From contig JAQRMR010000009.1 in assembly GCA_028599115.1 (NCBI GenBank), positions 1 to 37,127 of the forward strand: a stretch of DNA of 37,127 nt, in the 5' to 3' direction. The notes beneath the pieces were generated by a model. The model searched no databases. It saw nothing but the letters and a program-made list of their open reading frames with translations, and had not been told where the DNA came from. Of the stretch, positions 1 through 9,040 are shown piece after piece. Made by a program: the position numbers and the translations under genes. The stretch is from Methyloprofundus sp. (GTDB lineage Bacteria > Pseudomonadota > Gammaproteobacteria > Methylococcales > Methylomonadaceae). The first letter of the stretch is position 1. Each line of letters opens with the position of its first letter.

Positions 1-135
1 ATAGAGATGGGCGCGTTAGATAAAAATGTTTTTTCGGTGATTGTATTTACTGCTTTTTTATTGAACTTACTGGCTCCAGTGATGTTAAAAATGTGTACTG
101 CATTTTTAAAGAGGTACCCAGAGCAGTGGTCGTAG
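1..135 (+). CDS. C-terminal end of a membrane protein, probably a cation:proton antiporter (partial)
   Basis: The reading frame is open from the first base and stops at TAG 133-135. The 44 visible residues form one hydrophobic helix (VFSVIVFTAFLLNLLAPVML) followed by a short basic tail. A final helix of the type 'sVIV...llaPvllk' is characteristic of the last transmembrane segment of CPA2/Kef-type Na+(K+)/H+ antiporters, so that is the suggested family. With only the tail in view this is a guess. It ends 5 bp before the preferred putA start, so the two genes may be co-transcribed. Confidence 0.5.
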   Translation: MEMGALDKNVFSVIVFTAFLLNLLAPVMLKMCTAFLKRYPEQWS

Positions 136-140
136 CTATT

Positions 141-3100
141 ATGCAAAATAAACTGCAAGATTATCGCCAGAAAATTAACCAATATTACTTGGCAGATGAA
201 CAAGCGCAAATTAATACGTTATTAAATGTTTTAAAAGATTACCCGCATTCTGTTATACAGCACGAAGCCCATGCTTTAGTGCGGGCTATCAGAGAAAAAA
301 AAGCTCAGCAAAGTTTAATAGAGGCTTTTTTGCATGAATACCAGCTGAACTCAGAAGAGGGTATTCTTTTAATGGAAATGGCAGAAGCTTTATTACGTAT
401 ACCTGATGCCGCAACTCAAGATGTATTTCTACAAGAAAAATTAGGCACTGCGGATTGGCATAAACATCATTTGCATAGTGAATCATTGTTAGTGAATTTT
501 GCGACAGAAACACTCGATTTAACGGGTAAATTGGAGCGCCAATTTAAACTAGATAATCGTTCTCAGTCCATATTCCTTCAACTTTCGGCACGCTTGGGTT
601 TACCTTTAATTCGTCGTGCAGTAAAACAAGCGATGCAGCAACTTGCTTATCAATTTGTGATTGCTGAAACAATCATTAAAGCGCTGCAAAAAGCTAATCA
701 ATCAGAGGGGTATTTGTACTCCTTTGATATGCTGGGTGAGGCGGCTTTAACAGCTAGTGATGCAGATTGTTATTATGATGCTTATCAACAAGCTATTACG
801 ACTTTAGCAGAGCAAGTAAAAGAGGCTACGCTTTATGAAAATCCTAGTATTTCCATTAAGTTATCGGCACTTTACTCACGTTATGAACCACTGCAGCAGC
901 AACAGGCAATACAGCAAATAAGTACTAAACTATTGTGCTTAGTCAAACTGGCGAAAGCCGCTAATATTACCGTGACGATTGATGCGGAAGAATCAGAGCG
1001 CTTAGAGATGTCGCTGAGTATTTTTAGGCAAGTATTTACTGATCCGTCTTTAAAGGCTTGGCCGGGTTTAGGTTTAGCTGTGCAGGCTTACCAAAAGCGA
1101 GCTTTAGCAACATTACAGTATTTAGCTGAATTAGCTAAAACTCAGCAATGTAAAATTCCTGTGCGTCTAGTGAAAGGCGCATATTGGGATAGCGAAATTA
1201 AGCGAGCGCAAGTGAATGGTTTAGATAACTATCCCGTTTTTACGCATAAATCTGCAACCGATCTATCTTATTTAGCCTGTGCTCAATTTATGTTGCTGCA
1301 AAAAGAAGCTTTTTACCCACAGTTTGCGACCCATAACGCACATACGGTGACGGCTATTTTAGAGCTGGGTAAAAATCATGCTGATTTTGAATTTCAGCGC
1401 TTGCACGGTATGGGAGAGCAGCTTTATCAGCAGCTAATAAAACAAACTCAAGGAAAAATAAGCTGTCGTATTTATGCGCCTGTAGGTCGTTATCAAGAAC
1501 TTTTACCTTATCTTGTTAGGCGTTTGTTAGAAAATGGGGCAAATACGTCTTTTATTAACCAAGTTGAAAATGCAGATATAGCGATTGATCACGTGATCTC
1601 AGACCCAGTTAAGCTGCTAAGAGAGTCTCATGATTTATTAACTCAGTGTGTGTTAGCTAAAGATTTATATATGCCGCAGCGTATTAATTCAGCAGGGGTT
1701 AATCTGGCTGATTTTGATGAGATACATCATATACAGCGAGAACTCGAATTTTTTAAAGCGCATAGCTGGCAAGCAGCCCCTTTAGTTAATGGGAAATATT
1801 ATACGGGGCTTAAGCAGCCGGTAAATAACCCAGCTAAGCGGCAAGACATAGTGGGTGAATTGATTGACAGCAAGCAACAAGCCATAACGGATGCATTAGA
1901 TAGTGCTACAGAAGCCGTTAAATACTGGCGTTTATCTAAGCTTGCAACGCGCCGGTCTTATTTACTTAAAGCCGCTGACCTTGTACAGCAGCACCAAATG
2001 GAGTTACTGGCGCTATGTGTGCGTGAAGCTGGAAAAACCATTAGTGATGCCTTAGCTGAAATACGTGAAGCGATAGATTTTTGTCGCTATTATGCGCAAC
2101 TAACAACGGAGTTATTTGCTCAGCCAGTGAGCTTGCCTAGCCCCACCGGGGAGGATAATCAGCTTTATCAGTATGGGCGTGGTACTTTTGTTTGTATCAG
2201 CCCTTGGAATTTTCCTATTGCTATTTTTATAGGGCAAATTGCCGCAGCTTTAGCCAGTGGTAATACTGTGATTGCGAAACCTGCTAAACAAACCTCTTTA
2301 ATAGCAATGCGTTGTATTCAACTATTACATCAAGCAGGCATACCCAAAGATGTTTTGCATTTTTTACCCGGTGATGGAGCTTATGTAGGGCGTTATTTAT
2401 TAGCAGATTCTCGCTTATCAGGTGTTGCTTTTACGGGTTCTTTGGCTACTGCTAGATTGATTAATCAGCAGTTAGCTAAGTTACCCAGCATTGTGCCTTT
2501 GATTGCTGAAACGGGCGGGCAAAATGTAATGTTAGCCGATAACTCTGCGCATACGGAGCAACTGGTTCAAGATGTTGTGCAGTCTGCTTTTAATAGTGCA
2601 GGGCAGCGATGCTCTGCATTGCGTGTTTTATATTTACCTGATGAAAGTGCCAATCTGACTATTAGCCGAATAATCGGTGTTATGCAGCAGTTATTGCTTG
2701 CTAATCCAGAGCAAACTAGCACTGATATAGGGCCAGTGATTGACCAAGTAGCCGCTGAAGCATTAAGAGAGCATGTAGCCTTTATGCGGCAAAAGGGGAA
2801 GGTATTATTTCAGCTAGAATTAAATGAAGATTTAAAAAATCCTGGTTTTTTTCCACCAAGCTTAATTGAAATCTCTTCTTTAACTCAGTTAAAGAAAGAA
2901 AATTTCGGCCCCATTTTACATATTATTCGTTATCAAAGTGATCAGCTTGAACAGGTAATTGAGGAGATTAATTCGTCTGGATATGGCTTAACATTAGGCA
3001 TTCATAGTCGTATTAATAGCACGGTAGAGTTAATTTCTAAAAATACTAAAGTGGGCAATGTATACGTTAATCGTAATATGATTTCTGCCGTAGTAGGGGT

Positions 3101-3251
3101 ACAGCCTTTTGGTGGAATGGGCTTATCTGGTACAGGCCCCAAAGCGGGTGGCCCAAATTATTTGTTAGCTTTTTCTAATGAACAAACTGTGACGATAAAT
3201 ACCGCTGCAATTGGTGGTAATGCAGAGTTATTAGCGAAATCTTTAAATTAA
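141..3251 (+). CDS. putA: Bifunctional proline dehydrogenase / L-glutamate-gamma-semialdehyde dehydrogenase PutA
   Basis: This enzyme oxidises proline to glutamate in two coupled steps at the inner face of the membrane, passing electrons to FAD/quinone and then NAD+. The N-terminal half is a proline dehydrogenase barrel with RLVKGAYWD and the FAD-site segment YAPVGRYQELLPYLVRRLL. The C-terminal half is an aldehyde dehydrogenase with SPWNFPIAIF, the general base in AETGGQN (about Glu790) and the catalytic Cys in GQRCSALR (about Cys824). At about 1037 residues it lacks the N-terminal ribbon-helix-helix domain of the roughly 1320-residue E. coli protein, so it should be purely catalytic and not a repressor of its own gene. 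ATG 141 is chosen because the protein then begins like other short PutAs. The frame is open further upstream, and GTG 126, with AAAGAGG 11 bp before it, is a real alternative. The next gene follows after 13 bp. Confidence 0.95.
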   Translation: MQNKLQDYRQKINQYYLADEQAQINTLLNVLKDYPHSVIQHEAHALVRAIREKKAQQSLIEAFLHEYQLNSEEGILLMEMAEALLRIPDAATQDVFLQEKLGTADWHKHHLHSESLLVNFATETLDLTGKLERQFKLDNRSQSIFLQLSARLGLPLIRRAVKQAMQQLAYQFVIAETIIKALQKANQSEGYLYSFDMLGEAALTASDADCYYDAYQQAITTLAEQVKEATLYENPSISIKLSALYSRYEPLQQQQAIQQISTKLLCLVKLAKAANITVTIDAEESERLEMSLSIFRQVFTDPSLKAWPGLGLAVQAYQKRALATLQYLAELAKTQQCKIPVRLVKGAYWDSEIKRAQVNGLDNYPVFTHKSATDLSYLACAQFMLLQKEAFYPQFATHNAHTVTAILELGKNHADFEFQRLHGMGEQLYQQLIKQTQGKISCRIYAPVGRYQELLPYLVRRLLENGANTSFINQVENADIAIDHVISDPVKLLRESHDLLTQCVLAKDLYMPQRINSAGVNLADFDEIHHIQRELEFFKAHSWQAAPLVNGKYYTGLKQPVNNPAKRQDIVGELIDSKQQAITDALDSATEAVKYWRLSKLATRRSYLLKAADLVQQHQMELLALCVREAGKTISDALAEIREAIDFCRYYAQLTTELFAQPVSLPSPTGEDNQLYQYGRGTFVCISPWNFPIAIFIGQIAAALASGNTVIAKPAKQTSLIAMRCIQLLHQAGIPKDVLHFLPGDGAYVGRYLLADSRLSGVAFTGSLATARLINQQLAKLPSIVPLIAETGGQNVMLADNSAHTEQLVQDVVQSAFNSAGQRCSALRVLYLPDESANLTISRIIGVMQQLLLANPEQTSTDIGPVIDQVAAEALREHVAFMRQKGKVLFQLELNEDLKNPGFFPPSLIEISSLTQLKKENFGPILHIIRYQSDQLEQVIEEINSSGYGLTLGIHSRINSTVELISKNTKVGNVYVNRNMISAVVGVQPFGGMGLSGTGPKAGGPNYLLAFSNEQTVTINTAAIGGNAELLAKSLN

Positions 3252-3264
3252 AAACAGAGGTTTA

Positions 3265-4431
3265 ATGGCTATGAAAAAGTTCCTTGTCCTTAGTGTTATA
3301 TTTTTGCCCAGTTTATGGTTTGTTATTTCTGGCTGGCTGGGTATTAATGCGCCTTTATTACAAAAAAGTACGGCCTCAATCTCAGTTTTAGAGCAACGTA
3401 TACAAATGCCTAAAGGGTTTTCTTTAGCCGTTTTTGCCGACAAGTTACCGGGGGCGCGTATGCTGCTAATAACAGATAAGGGAGATGTTTTAGTGAGTTT
3501 GCCCAAAGAGGGTAAAGTGATGTTGCTAGAGCAAAGTTCTCAGCTAAAAGGTGTAGCAGGTAGGCGTAGCGAATTAATCAATAAGCTTAATTTGCCACAT
3601 GGTTTAGCCATCTATCAAGATTGGCTATATATTGCAGAAACGGATGCGATTGGGCGTATTCAGTTTGATGCAAGTACGGGAAAAACAAGAGGGGATTATC
3701 AAAGAATTATTACGGACTTACCCGAAGGAGGTAATCACTGGAGCCGTTCTTTACACTTTGGTCCCGATAATAAGCTTTATGTGTCGGTAGGCTCTAGTTG
3801 TAATGTTTGTGTAGAACAAGATCCGCGGCGTGCTACTTTATTAAGGTTTACAGCGGAAGGCAAACAAGCAGAGATTTTTGCTACGGGCTTACGAAATACA
3901 GTGGGCTTTGCTTGGAGGCCTGTCACAAACAAATTATATGGTGTTGATAATGGTAGAGATTTCTTAGGGGACAATTTTCCTCCTTGTGAATTAAACCAGA
4001 TAGAGCAGGGACAATTTTATGGCTGGCCGTATGTTAATGGTCATCAAGTCGCTGACCCTGATATGGCTAGTAATGATCAGGATTGGTTAGCAGGTAGCAC
4101 TGCCCCTGTGTATGAGTTTGGAGCACATACAGCACCGTTAAGTTTGTTATTTCTTAAGAGCAAAATATTGCGCTCAGCCTTAAAAGCAGATGCATTAGTA
4201 GCCTTGCATGGTTCTTGGAATCGTTCCGTAAAAACAGGCTATAAACTTGTTGCTCTGAGATTTGATGCTGAACAAGGCATAACAGAAAGCGATTTTATTA
4301 CTGGCTTTGAAAAACAGGATGATGTGATCGGTCGCCCTGTTGATATTGTGGAAGCGAAAGATGGCAGCCTGTATATCTCCGATGATTTTTCTGGGAGTAT
4401 TTATAGAGTTAGTTATTCAAAGGGTAAGTGA
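3265..4431 (+). CDS. Membrane-anchored glucose/sorbosone dehydrogenase-family (PQQ-type beta-propeller) protein
   Basis: This 388-residue protein has an N-terminal hydrophobic segment (about residues 7-26) that is either a signal sequence or an anchor. A GSDH-type six-bladed beta-propeller follows. Visible family signatures are NLPHGLA, the GGNHWSRSLHFGPDNKLYV blade with His158 (matching the catalytic His of soluble PQQ glucose dehydrogenases), GLRNTVGFAWRP and the late LVALHGSWNR segment. A CNVC pair after the active-site blade may form a disulfide in the periplasm. Members oxidise sugars or other alcohols using PQQ, but many homologues have no known substrate, so no specific substrate is claimed. 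AGAGG lies just upstream; ATG 3265 and ATG 3271 are both possible starts. It is only 13 bp downstream of putA and probably shares its message. Confidence 0.85.
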   Translation: MAMKKFLVLSVIFLPSLWFVISGWLGINAPLLQKSTASISVLEQRIQMPKGFSLAVFADKLPGARMLLITDKGDVLVSLPKEGKVMLLEQSSQLKGVAGRRSELINKLNLPHGLAIYQDWLYIAETDAIGRIQFDASTGKTRGDYQRIITDLPEGGNHWSRSLHFGPDNKLYVSVGSSCNVCVEQDPRRATLLRFTAEGKQAEIFATGLRNTVGFAWRPVTNKLYGVDNGRDFLGDNFPPCELNQIEQGQFYGWPYVNGHQVADPDMASNDQDWLAGSTAPVYEFGAHTAPLSLLFLKSKILRSALKADALVALHGSWNRSVKTGYKLVALRFDAEQGITESDFITGFEKQDDVIGRPVDIVEAKDGSLYISDDFSGSIYRVSYSKGK

Positions 4432-4596
4432 GCAATAAATTGAGTTATATAACTGCCCGCATGAAGCTTGCCTTGATTTTGTTTTTTTGGTATTTTGCAA
4501 TGATTCATGATCATTTTTCCGTATTTTATGGCCTGAATTCGAAATAAATATCATATAAATCAATTATTTATATTTTATATGGTGTTCATTTAGTGT
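4432..4596. other. Convergent intergenic gap, no clear terminator
   Basis: These 165 bp lie between two convergent genes and are very AT-rich. The only structure seen is the 12-bp palindrome AGTTATATAACT at 4443-4454. No GC-rich stem followed by a T-run was found. Confidence 0.5.
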
Positions 4597-5706
4597 TTAA
4601 ATTAACGTGTCTATCGCTTGAAATGACTCTAATAAATCCAGATCTTTAGCAACTTGTTTAGATGTTATTTTGCCTTTATAAGTGTTTACCGCTTTAATTT
4701 TTCCTTTATCTGCCATAAATCCGGATAAAGAATGATTGGCAATATCAAGTATGTAACTTAAAGTGGCTTCGGTTAATGCGAGTGTGGAAGCTTTTGGATA
4801 AGCACCAGGCATATTAGAAACGCAGTAATGAATAACACCATGTTTTATATAGACGGGGTTGCTATGTGTCGTTGCTTTCGATGTTTCAAAGCAGCCGCCT
4901 TGATCAATACTAACATCGACAATAACCGAGCCTTCGGGCATTGTTTTTAACATGGGTTCGGTTATTATTTTAGGTGCTTTTCCACCGCGGCTAAGGACTG
5001 CACCAATGACTAAATCTGCATCTAAGAGCTGGGCTGCAATATTTTCTGGATTAGATTGAAAAAAGTTGACAGTACTTAGGCCGGCTAGTTTGAAAGCAGG
5101 CCATCTCTCTTCATGTCGGCTAGCAAGAAAAACATTAGCACCCATGCCAGAAGCTACTTTTGCCGCATGTTGGCCAACAATACCATCACCTAAAATAACG
5201 ACTTTTCCATAGGCTTTATTAAGTACCGTACCTAACTGCATGCCGCTACCTTGGTTAAATTGGGCAAGATAATAAGCGCCCATTAAAACAGACATATTAC
5301 CGGCAACAGCACTCATTGGCGCTAAAATAGGAAGTTTTCCTTGGTCATTTTCTAAAGCTTCATAAGCTAAAGCGGTTGTTCCTTTAGCTATTAACTCTTC
5401 GCTAAGTGATTTATCGACACCCGCTAAATGAAAGAAAGTAAAGACAATTTGCTGCTGTAGGTATGAGTATTCTGATTTTTGAGGTTCTTTTACTTTAATG
5501 ACTAAATTGCTCTGCCAAGCTTCTGCAGCAGAAACTAAGGTTGCGCCGGCATTTTGATATTGCTCATTATTAAAACCAGACTCAAGGCCAGCATTACTTT
5601 CTACAACAACAGAATGGCCGCATTTAATAAGTTGGGCGACACCCGTTGGGGTCATACCAACTCGTGCTTCTTTATCTTTTATTTCTTTTGGGATGCCTAT
5701 TTTCAT
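4597..5706 (-). CDS. ald: Alanine dehydrogenase
   Basis: This enzyme catalyses the reversible NAD-dependent deamination of L-alanine to pyruvate and ammonium in the cytosol. The 369-residue length is standard. The N-terminus MKIGIPKEIKDKEARVGMTP is the family signature, followed by the substrate domain. A Rossmann NAD-binding segment (KVVILGDGIVGQHAAKVA) begins near residue 168. The late segment YCVSNMPGAYPKASTLALT is also diagnostic. The gene reads toward the GSDH-type gene and begins 75 bp downstream of the AI-2E family gene on the same strand, so it may have its own promoter or be the second gene of a pair. In many methylotrophs and marine bacteria Ald assimilates ammonium when it is abundant; whether it does so here is not visible. 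Confidence 0.96.
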   Translation of the reverse strand: MKIGIPKEIKDKEARVGMTPTGVAQLIKCGHSVVVESNAGLESGFNNEQYQNAGATLVSAAEAWQSNLVIKVKEPQKSEYSYLQQQIVFTFFHLAGVDKSLSEELIAKGTTALAYEALENDQGKLPILAPMSAVAGNMSVLMGAYYLAQFNQGSGMQLGTVLNKAYGKVVILGDGIVGQHAAKVASGMGANVFLASRHEERWPAFKLAGLSTVNFFQSNPENIAAQLLDADLVIGAVLSRGGKAPKIITEPMLKTMPEGSVIVDVSIDQGGCFETSKATTHSNPVYIKHGVIHYCVSNMPGAYPKASTLALTEATLSYILDIANHSLSGFMADKGKIKAVNTYKGKITSKQVAKDLDLLESFQAIDTLI

Positions 5707-5781
5707 TTTTATACCTTTAGTGTTTTAGATAAAGAAGGTTGCGTGAGCAATTTTATATTTATATTTTCGGCGGTGAGCTTA

Positions 5782-6864
5782 TTAGGCTATTTCGCTTTCT
5801 TTATCTAACCAAGCCATAAAAAGCTCATAGCCTAAGGCGAGAGAAATCGCTCCTATAAATAAACCTAAAATGCCCATAAGCATCATACCGCCGATTGCAC
5901 CTAGTAAGATAACGAGCATCGGTGTTGCCATGCCTCTTCCTAAGAATAAAGGTTTTAAAAAGCCATCACTCATGCTGACTAAAATACTCCATATAGTAAA
6001 AATAATGGCAGCACTTGAGCTGGTATCGATTGAAAAAACATAGAAAATAACCGGGCCTAAAATTAATAGGGGGGGCAGTTGGGCAACCGCTAGAATTAAG
6101 ATAAGGACGGTCCATAAGCCCCAGCCAGGAACGCCGATAAGAAACATACCTATGCCACCTAGTGTTGCCTGAATAACGGCAACGCCAATAACGCCTTGAG
6201 CAACGCTACGTATGGTTGCGATGGCTAGATTAGCAAACTGTAGGCCTTGCTGTTTATCGGTAAGGCGAGATGCTATTTTTACTGTGATTGAATGGGAGTT
6301 TTGCGCATTAATTAAAAAGATGCCTGAAATGATAATAGAAAAAATAAACTGTAATATACTGCCGCCAACACCAGTGACAGCTGATAGTAGTGTTTTCCCT
6401 GCTTGTTTTATTTCAGGGACATATTGTTTTAGGGTTTCTTCTAAATTACTTGATGCCTGAGACCATAAGTTGAAAACTTGATTACCAATTAAAGGCCAGT
6501 CATTAATACTTGCATCGGGGCGTGGAATGGTTAATGTGCCGTCATTGAAGTTTTTAGCAAGCTCGGTAGATGTTTCTACGAGTGATGTTGTCAGCATAAT
6601 TGAAGGAGTAATTAATAGACTTAATGCCGCTATAATATAAAGACTTGCTGTTAATTTATTTCGTTGCCCCAATAAGTTGTTAAGTTGAATATAGAGAGGA
6701 AATAGGGCGACAGCTATAATGGCTCCCCAGATAACGGGAATCATAAATGGCTTTATAATTTGAAAGCAGAGAGTGGCAATTAATAATATGAGGATTAAGC
6801 GAATAGCGACCTCAATTGCATTACTAGATAAGGGGGTATTCGAGCTGTTGTTATTAGAATTCAT
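5782..6864 (-). CDS. AI-2E (PerM/TqsA) family membrane transporter
   Basis: This 360-residue polytopic membrane protein has a short polar N-terminus. Paired hydrophobic segments come next (about residues 18-60 and 70-100), then a soluble-looking middle rich in charged residues, then further hydrophobic segments including the GVAVIQATLGGIGMFLIGVP and DGFLKPLFLGRG blocks. These last two are hallmarks of the AI-2E transporter/UPF0118 family. Some members export autoinducer-2 and others act as Na+/H+ antiporters or permeases; nothing here distinguishes these. It is divergent from the TSUP gene across a 94-bp gap that must hold both promoters. Confidence 0.88.
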   Translation of the reverse strand: MNSNNNSSNTPLSSNAIEVAIRLILILLIATLCFQIIKPFMIPVIWGAIIAVALFPLYIQLNNLLGQRNKLTASLYIIAALSLLITPSIMLTTSLVETSTELAKNFNDGTLTIPRPDASINDWPLIGNQVFNLWSQASSNLEETLKQYVPEIKQAGKTLLSAVTGVGGSILQFIFSIIISGIFLINAQNSHSITVKIASRLTDKQQGLQFANLAIATIRSVAQGVIGVAVIQATLGGIGMFLIGVPGWGLWTVLILILAVAQLPPLLILGPVIFYVFSIDTSSSAAIIFTIWSILVSMSDGFLKPLFLGRGMATPMLVILLGAIGGMMLMGILGLFIGAISLALGYELFMAWLDKESEIA

Positions 6865-6958
6865 TGAGTCCTCACTTTAGTTGTTAGTTTTAATGCTACC
6901 GGTAACTTAAGCTAGGGTCAATGCTAAGTAGCGTATGTTTTATAGTTAGGTGAGATAA

Positions 6959-7714
6959 GTGAATTATTTAGAGCAATTTGTACTGTTAGTGGTTTCATTT
7001 ATCGCGAATACTTTTTCGTCATTTAGTGGCGGCGGAGCGGGGCTAATTCAGTTTCCGGCATTAATTTTTTTAGGATTAAGTTTCTCTGTCGCTTTAGCAA
7101 CTCATAAAGTGGCAAGTGTGGCTTTAGGTGTTGGGGCTGCTTTACGGTATTTGAAAAGTGAACGATTAGATCGTCATTTTGTTGCAATTATTTTAGGGGC
7201 AGGTATTCCTGGCGTAGTGATCGGTGCAAGGATGATTCTGTTTGTACCTGAGCAAATAGCATTGCTGGGTCTTGGCTTATTAACAGGCGGTTTAGGCTTA
7301 TATTCTTTATTAAAACCAGCATTAGGGCAGGATTATTACCCAAAACATAGGAATAGTTCTGGTTATTTAATAGGCGCGGGAGTTTTATTTTTTCTGGGTA
7401 TTTTAAATGGTTCTTTAACCTCGGGCACAGGGCTATTTGTTACTTTATGGCTAGTTGCGTGGTTTGGTTTGGATTATAAGCGAGCAGTTGCTTATACATT
7501 AATTCTTGTTGGGCTATTTTGGAATGGGTCGGGTGCGATCACCTTGGGCTTATTTGGTAATATTCGCTGGGATTGGTTGCCGGCATTATTAGCCGGCTCT
7601 TTATTAGGGGGGTATGTTGGTACTCATTTGGCGATTAAACACGGTAATCAATACATTAAACGCGCTTTTGAGTTGGTAACTTTATTGATTTCGGCAAAAT
7701 TATTGTTTATGTGA
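6959..7714 (+). CDS. TSUP family (TauE/SafE-type) membrane transporter
   Basis: This is a 251-residue inner-membrane protein with about eight hydrophobic helices in two repeats. The first contains FSGGGAGLIQFPALIFLGLS and ATHKVASVALG, and the second LNGSLTSGTGLFVTLWLVAW. The glycine-rich pattern and internal duplication are typical of TSUP exporters, which move sulfite, sulfoacetate or other small organosulfur/organic anions. The substrate cannot be read from the sequence. The start is GTG 6959, supported by AGGTGA about 5 bp upstream; no in-frame ATG lies nearby. The gene ends 12 bp from the convergent DUF4105 gene. Confidence 0.87.
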   Translation: MNYLEQFVLLVVSFIANTFSSFSGGGAGLIQFPALIFLGLSFSVALATHKVASVALGVGAALRYLKSERLDRHFVAIILGAGIPGVVIGARMILFVPEQIALLGLGLLTGGLGLYSLLKPALGQDYYPKHRNSSGYLIGAGVLFFLGILNGSLTSGTGLFVTLWLVAWFGLDYKRAVAYTLILVGLFWNGSGAITLGLFGNIRWDWLPALLAGSLLGGYVGTHLAIKHGNQYIKRAFELVTLLISAKLLFM

Positions 7715-7726
7715 TTTTTATAATCA

Positions 7727-8710
7727 TTAAGGCCTGATTTGTTGTGAGTAAAGCGGATTGTAATGGTTTATTTTAATATGTTGATTAATATTAGCTTGCT
7801 GTTTCATTTCTAAAAAAGGAGCGCTGCTTTTTAAGCGATTACGCTGGTAGAGCATTGCATCTGAGTAGCCATTCGCTAACATGCGGTAATCAAAGTGATT
7901 GTTCTGTCCACCTATACTCCAGAAATCAGCGGCTAAACTGGTTAAACAATTTTGGCTAAGCGTATTATAAAATTCAGCTGTTTCATGTAATGAATTAACC
8001 CGACTAATAACAATATTAAATAACTCATGAATAATTTCCTGAGAGATATTGAGCGGGTAGCGATAAACATCTTCCTGACGAAAATTAGTGCGCAATTGCA
8101 AAATATCCCGCTCAGTAGCGAGTACATAAATGAGTTCAAATTGTTTGTATAAACCTGCAAAACCGCCATATTCTTCGCCTTTTTTGTGGCGGACTTCAAC
8201 AGAAATAACCAGATGTTCGCCATTATTAAAGCCAAAGCTAAACATGGTATGTGCAATGGCTTTGTTGCCATCCCAATAAGATAAAATGTAATCGAGCTCT
8301 GTTAAGTCACGGATGTCATAAGATTTGTCTAAATAATTTATTTGGTAATCTGTTTCGGTTTTATAAATAAAATCACGAATGTTATGAATATGGATTTTGT
8401 TATTATCTATCGTTACGGAGGGAAGTTTAGCAACACTATCAGCCCAAACTTTATGATGTGTGGCTTGGATTTGGCTCCAAGCTATTAAAATGACGATAAA
8501 TAAACTAAGGGTAAAAGATCGGCGGTAGCGTTTATTTTTTATAATGAATGGCAGAAGCAGTGTTAAAACTGTATAGCTAGAAGCCAGCATTAGGTTTAAG
8601 CTTGCTTCACTGAAGAGTTTAAAAAAATAAACAGCAGGAGCACTCCATAAGAGAAAGAAGCAAACAAAAATAATATAAAAGATATTGAGTGTTTTCAGCA
8701 AAATGGACAT
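7727..8710 (-). CDS. DUF4105 (Lnb N-terminal periplasmic domain) membrane protein
   Basis: This 327-residue protein begins with three hydrophobic segments (about residues 7-28, 36-56 and 66-83). A soluble domain follows with the DUF4105 pattern: LPSVTIDNNKIHIHNIRDF, a TETDY...YDIRDL stretch, SYWDGNKAIAHTMFSFGF, VEVRHKKGEEYGGFAGL, YVLATERDILQLRTNFR and the late NCLTSLA. The invariant His of the HTMFSF motif and Cys of the QNCLT motif are both present and look like a catalytic dyad of a cysteine hydrolase. The related domain occurs in the lacto-N-biosidase accessory protein and in many uncharacterised envelope proteins. The topology places the domain in the periplasm. No substrate is known. It stands alone between a convergent and a divergent gene. 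Confidence 0.85.
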   Translation of the reverse strand: MSILLKTLNIFYIIFVCFFLLWSAPAVYFFKLFSEASLNLMLASSYTVLTLLLPFIIKNKRYRRSFTLSLFIVILIAWSQIQATHHKVWADSVAKLPSVTIDNNKIHIHNIRDFIYKTETDYQINYLDKSYDIRDLTELDYILSYWDGNKAIAHTMFSFGFNNGEHLVISVEVRHKKGEEYGGFAGLYKQFELIYVLATERDILQLRTNFRQEDVYRYPLNISQEIIHELFNIVISRVNSLHETAEFYNTLSQNCLTSLAADFWSIGGQNNHFDYRMLANGYSDAMLYQRNRLKSSAPFLEMKQQANINQHIKINHYNPLYSQQIRP

Positions 8711-8803
8711 ATTAAATAATCTATTATGTTGGTAGGGCTAAAGCTGGATTAGCGTATGTGAAATGAATTAAATTTCATTGCAATTCAGTATATTGTACAA
8801 TGA

Positions 8804-9040
8804 ATGGTTAAATTGAGTGTTTGGAATATCAGAGATTATGCTAAGAAAGAAACGAAGAAATTCTATTTTACGACTAAAAACCTCGAAGGTGCGTGCGTGT
8901 TATTAGGAAAAATAGCATCCTTAACTGCGATACGGGATATAGATGTTTTTGAATTGAGTTTTTTAAAGACTTTGGCTGATTTATTAAAGGCACAAGAAAT
9001 TTGTACCTATAAGGTTAATAATATAAATGAACCTTGCTGA
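8804..9040 (+). pseudogene. N-terminal fragment of a GGDEF protein, cut by in-frame TGA
   Basis: This 78-codon frame starts at ATG 8804, just after a perfect ATTGTACAAT palindrome, and ends at TGA 9038-9040. The same frame then stays open for 300 more codons through a GGDEF domain. The fragment reads as the first part of a GAF-like sensor fold (…FLKTLADLLKAQEICTYKV), with the broken strand NEPC before the stop and LLSYAPE directly after it. The simplest reading is one ancestral gene of about 380 codons in which an Arg CGA became TGA. It could instead be a genuine small protein or a sequencing error. The protein ends without any domain boundary, which argues against an independent function. 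Confidence 0.7.
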
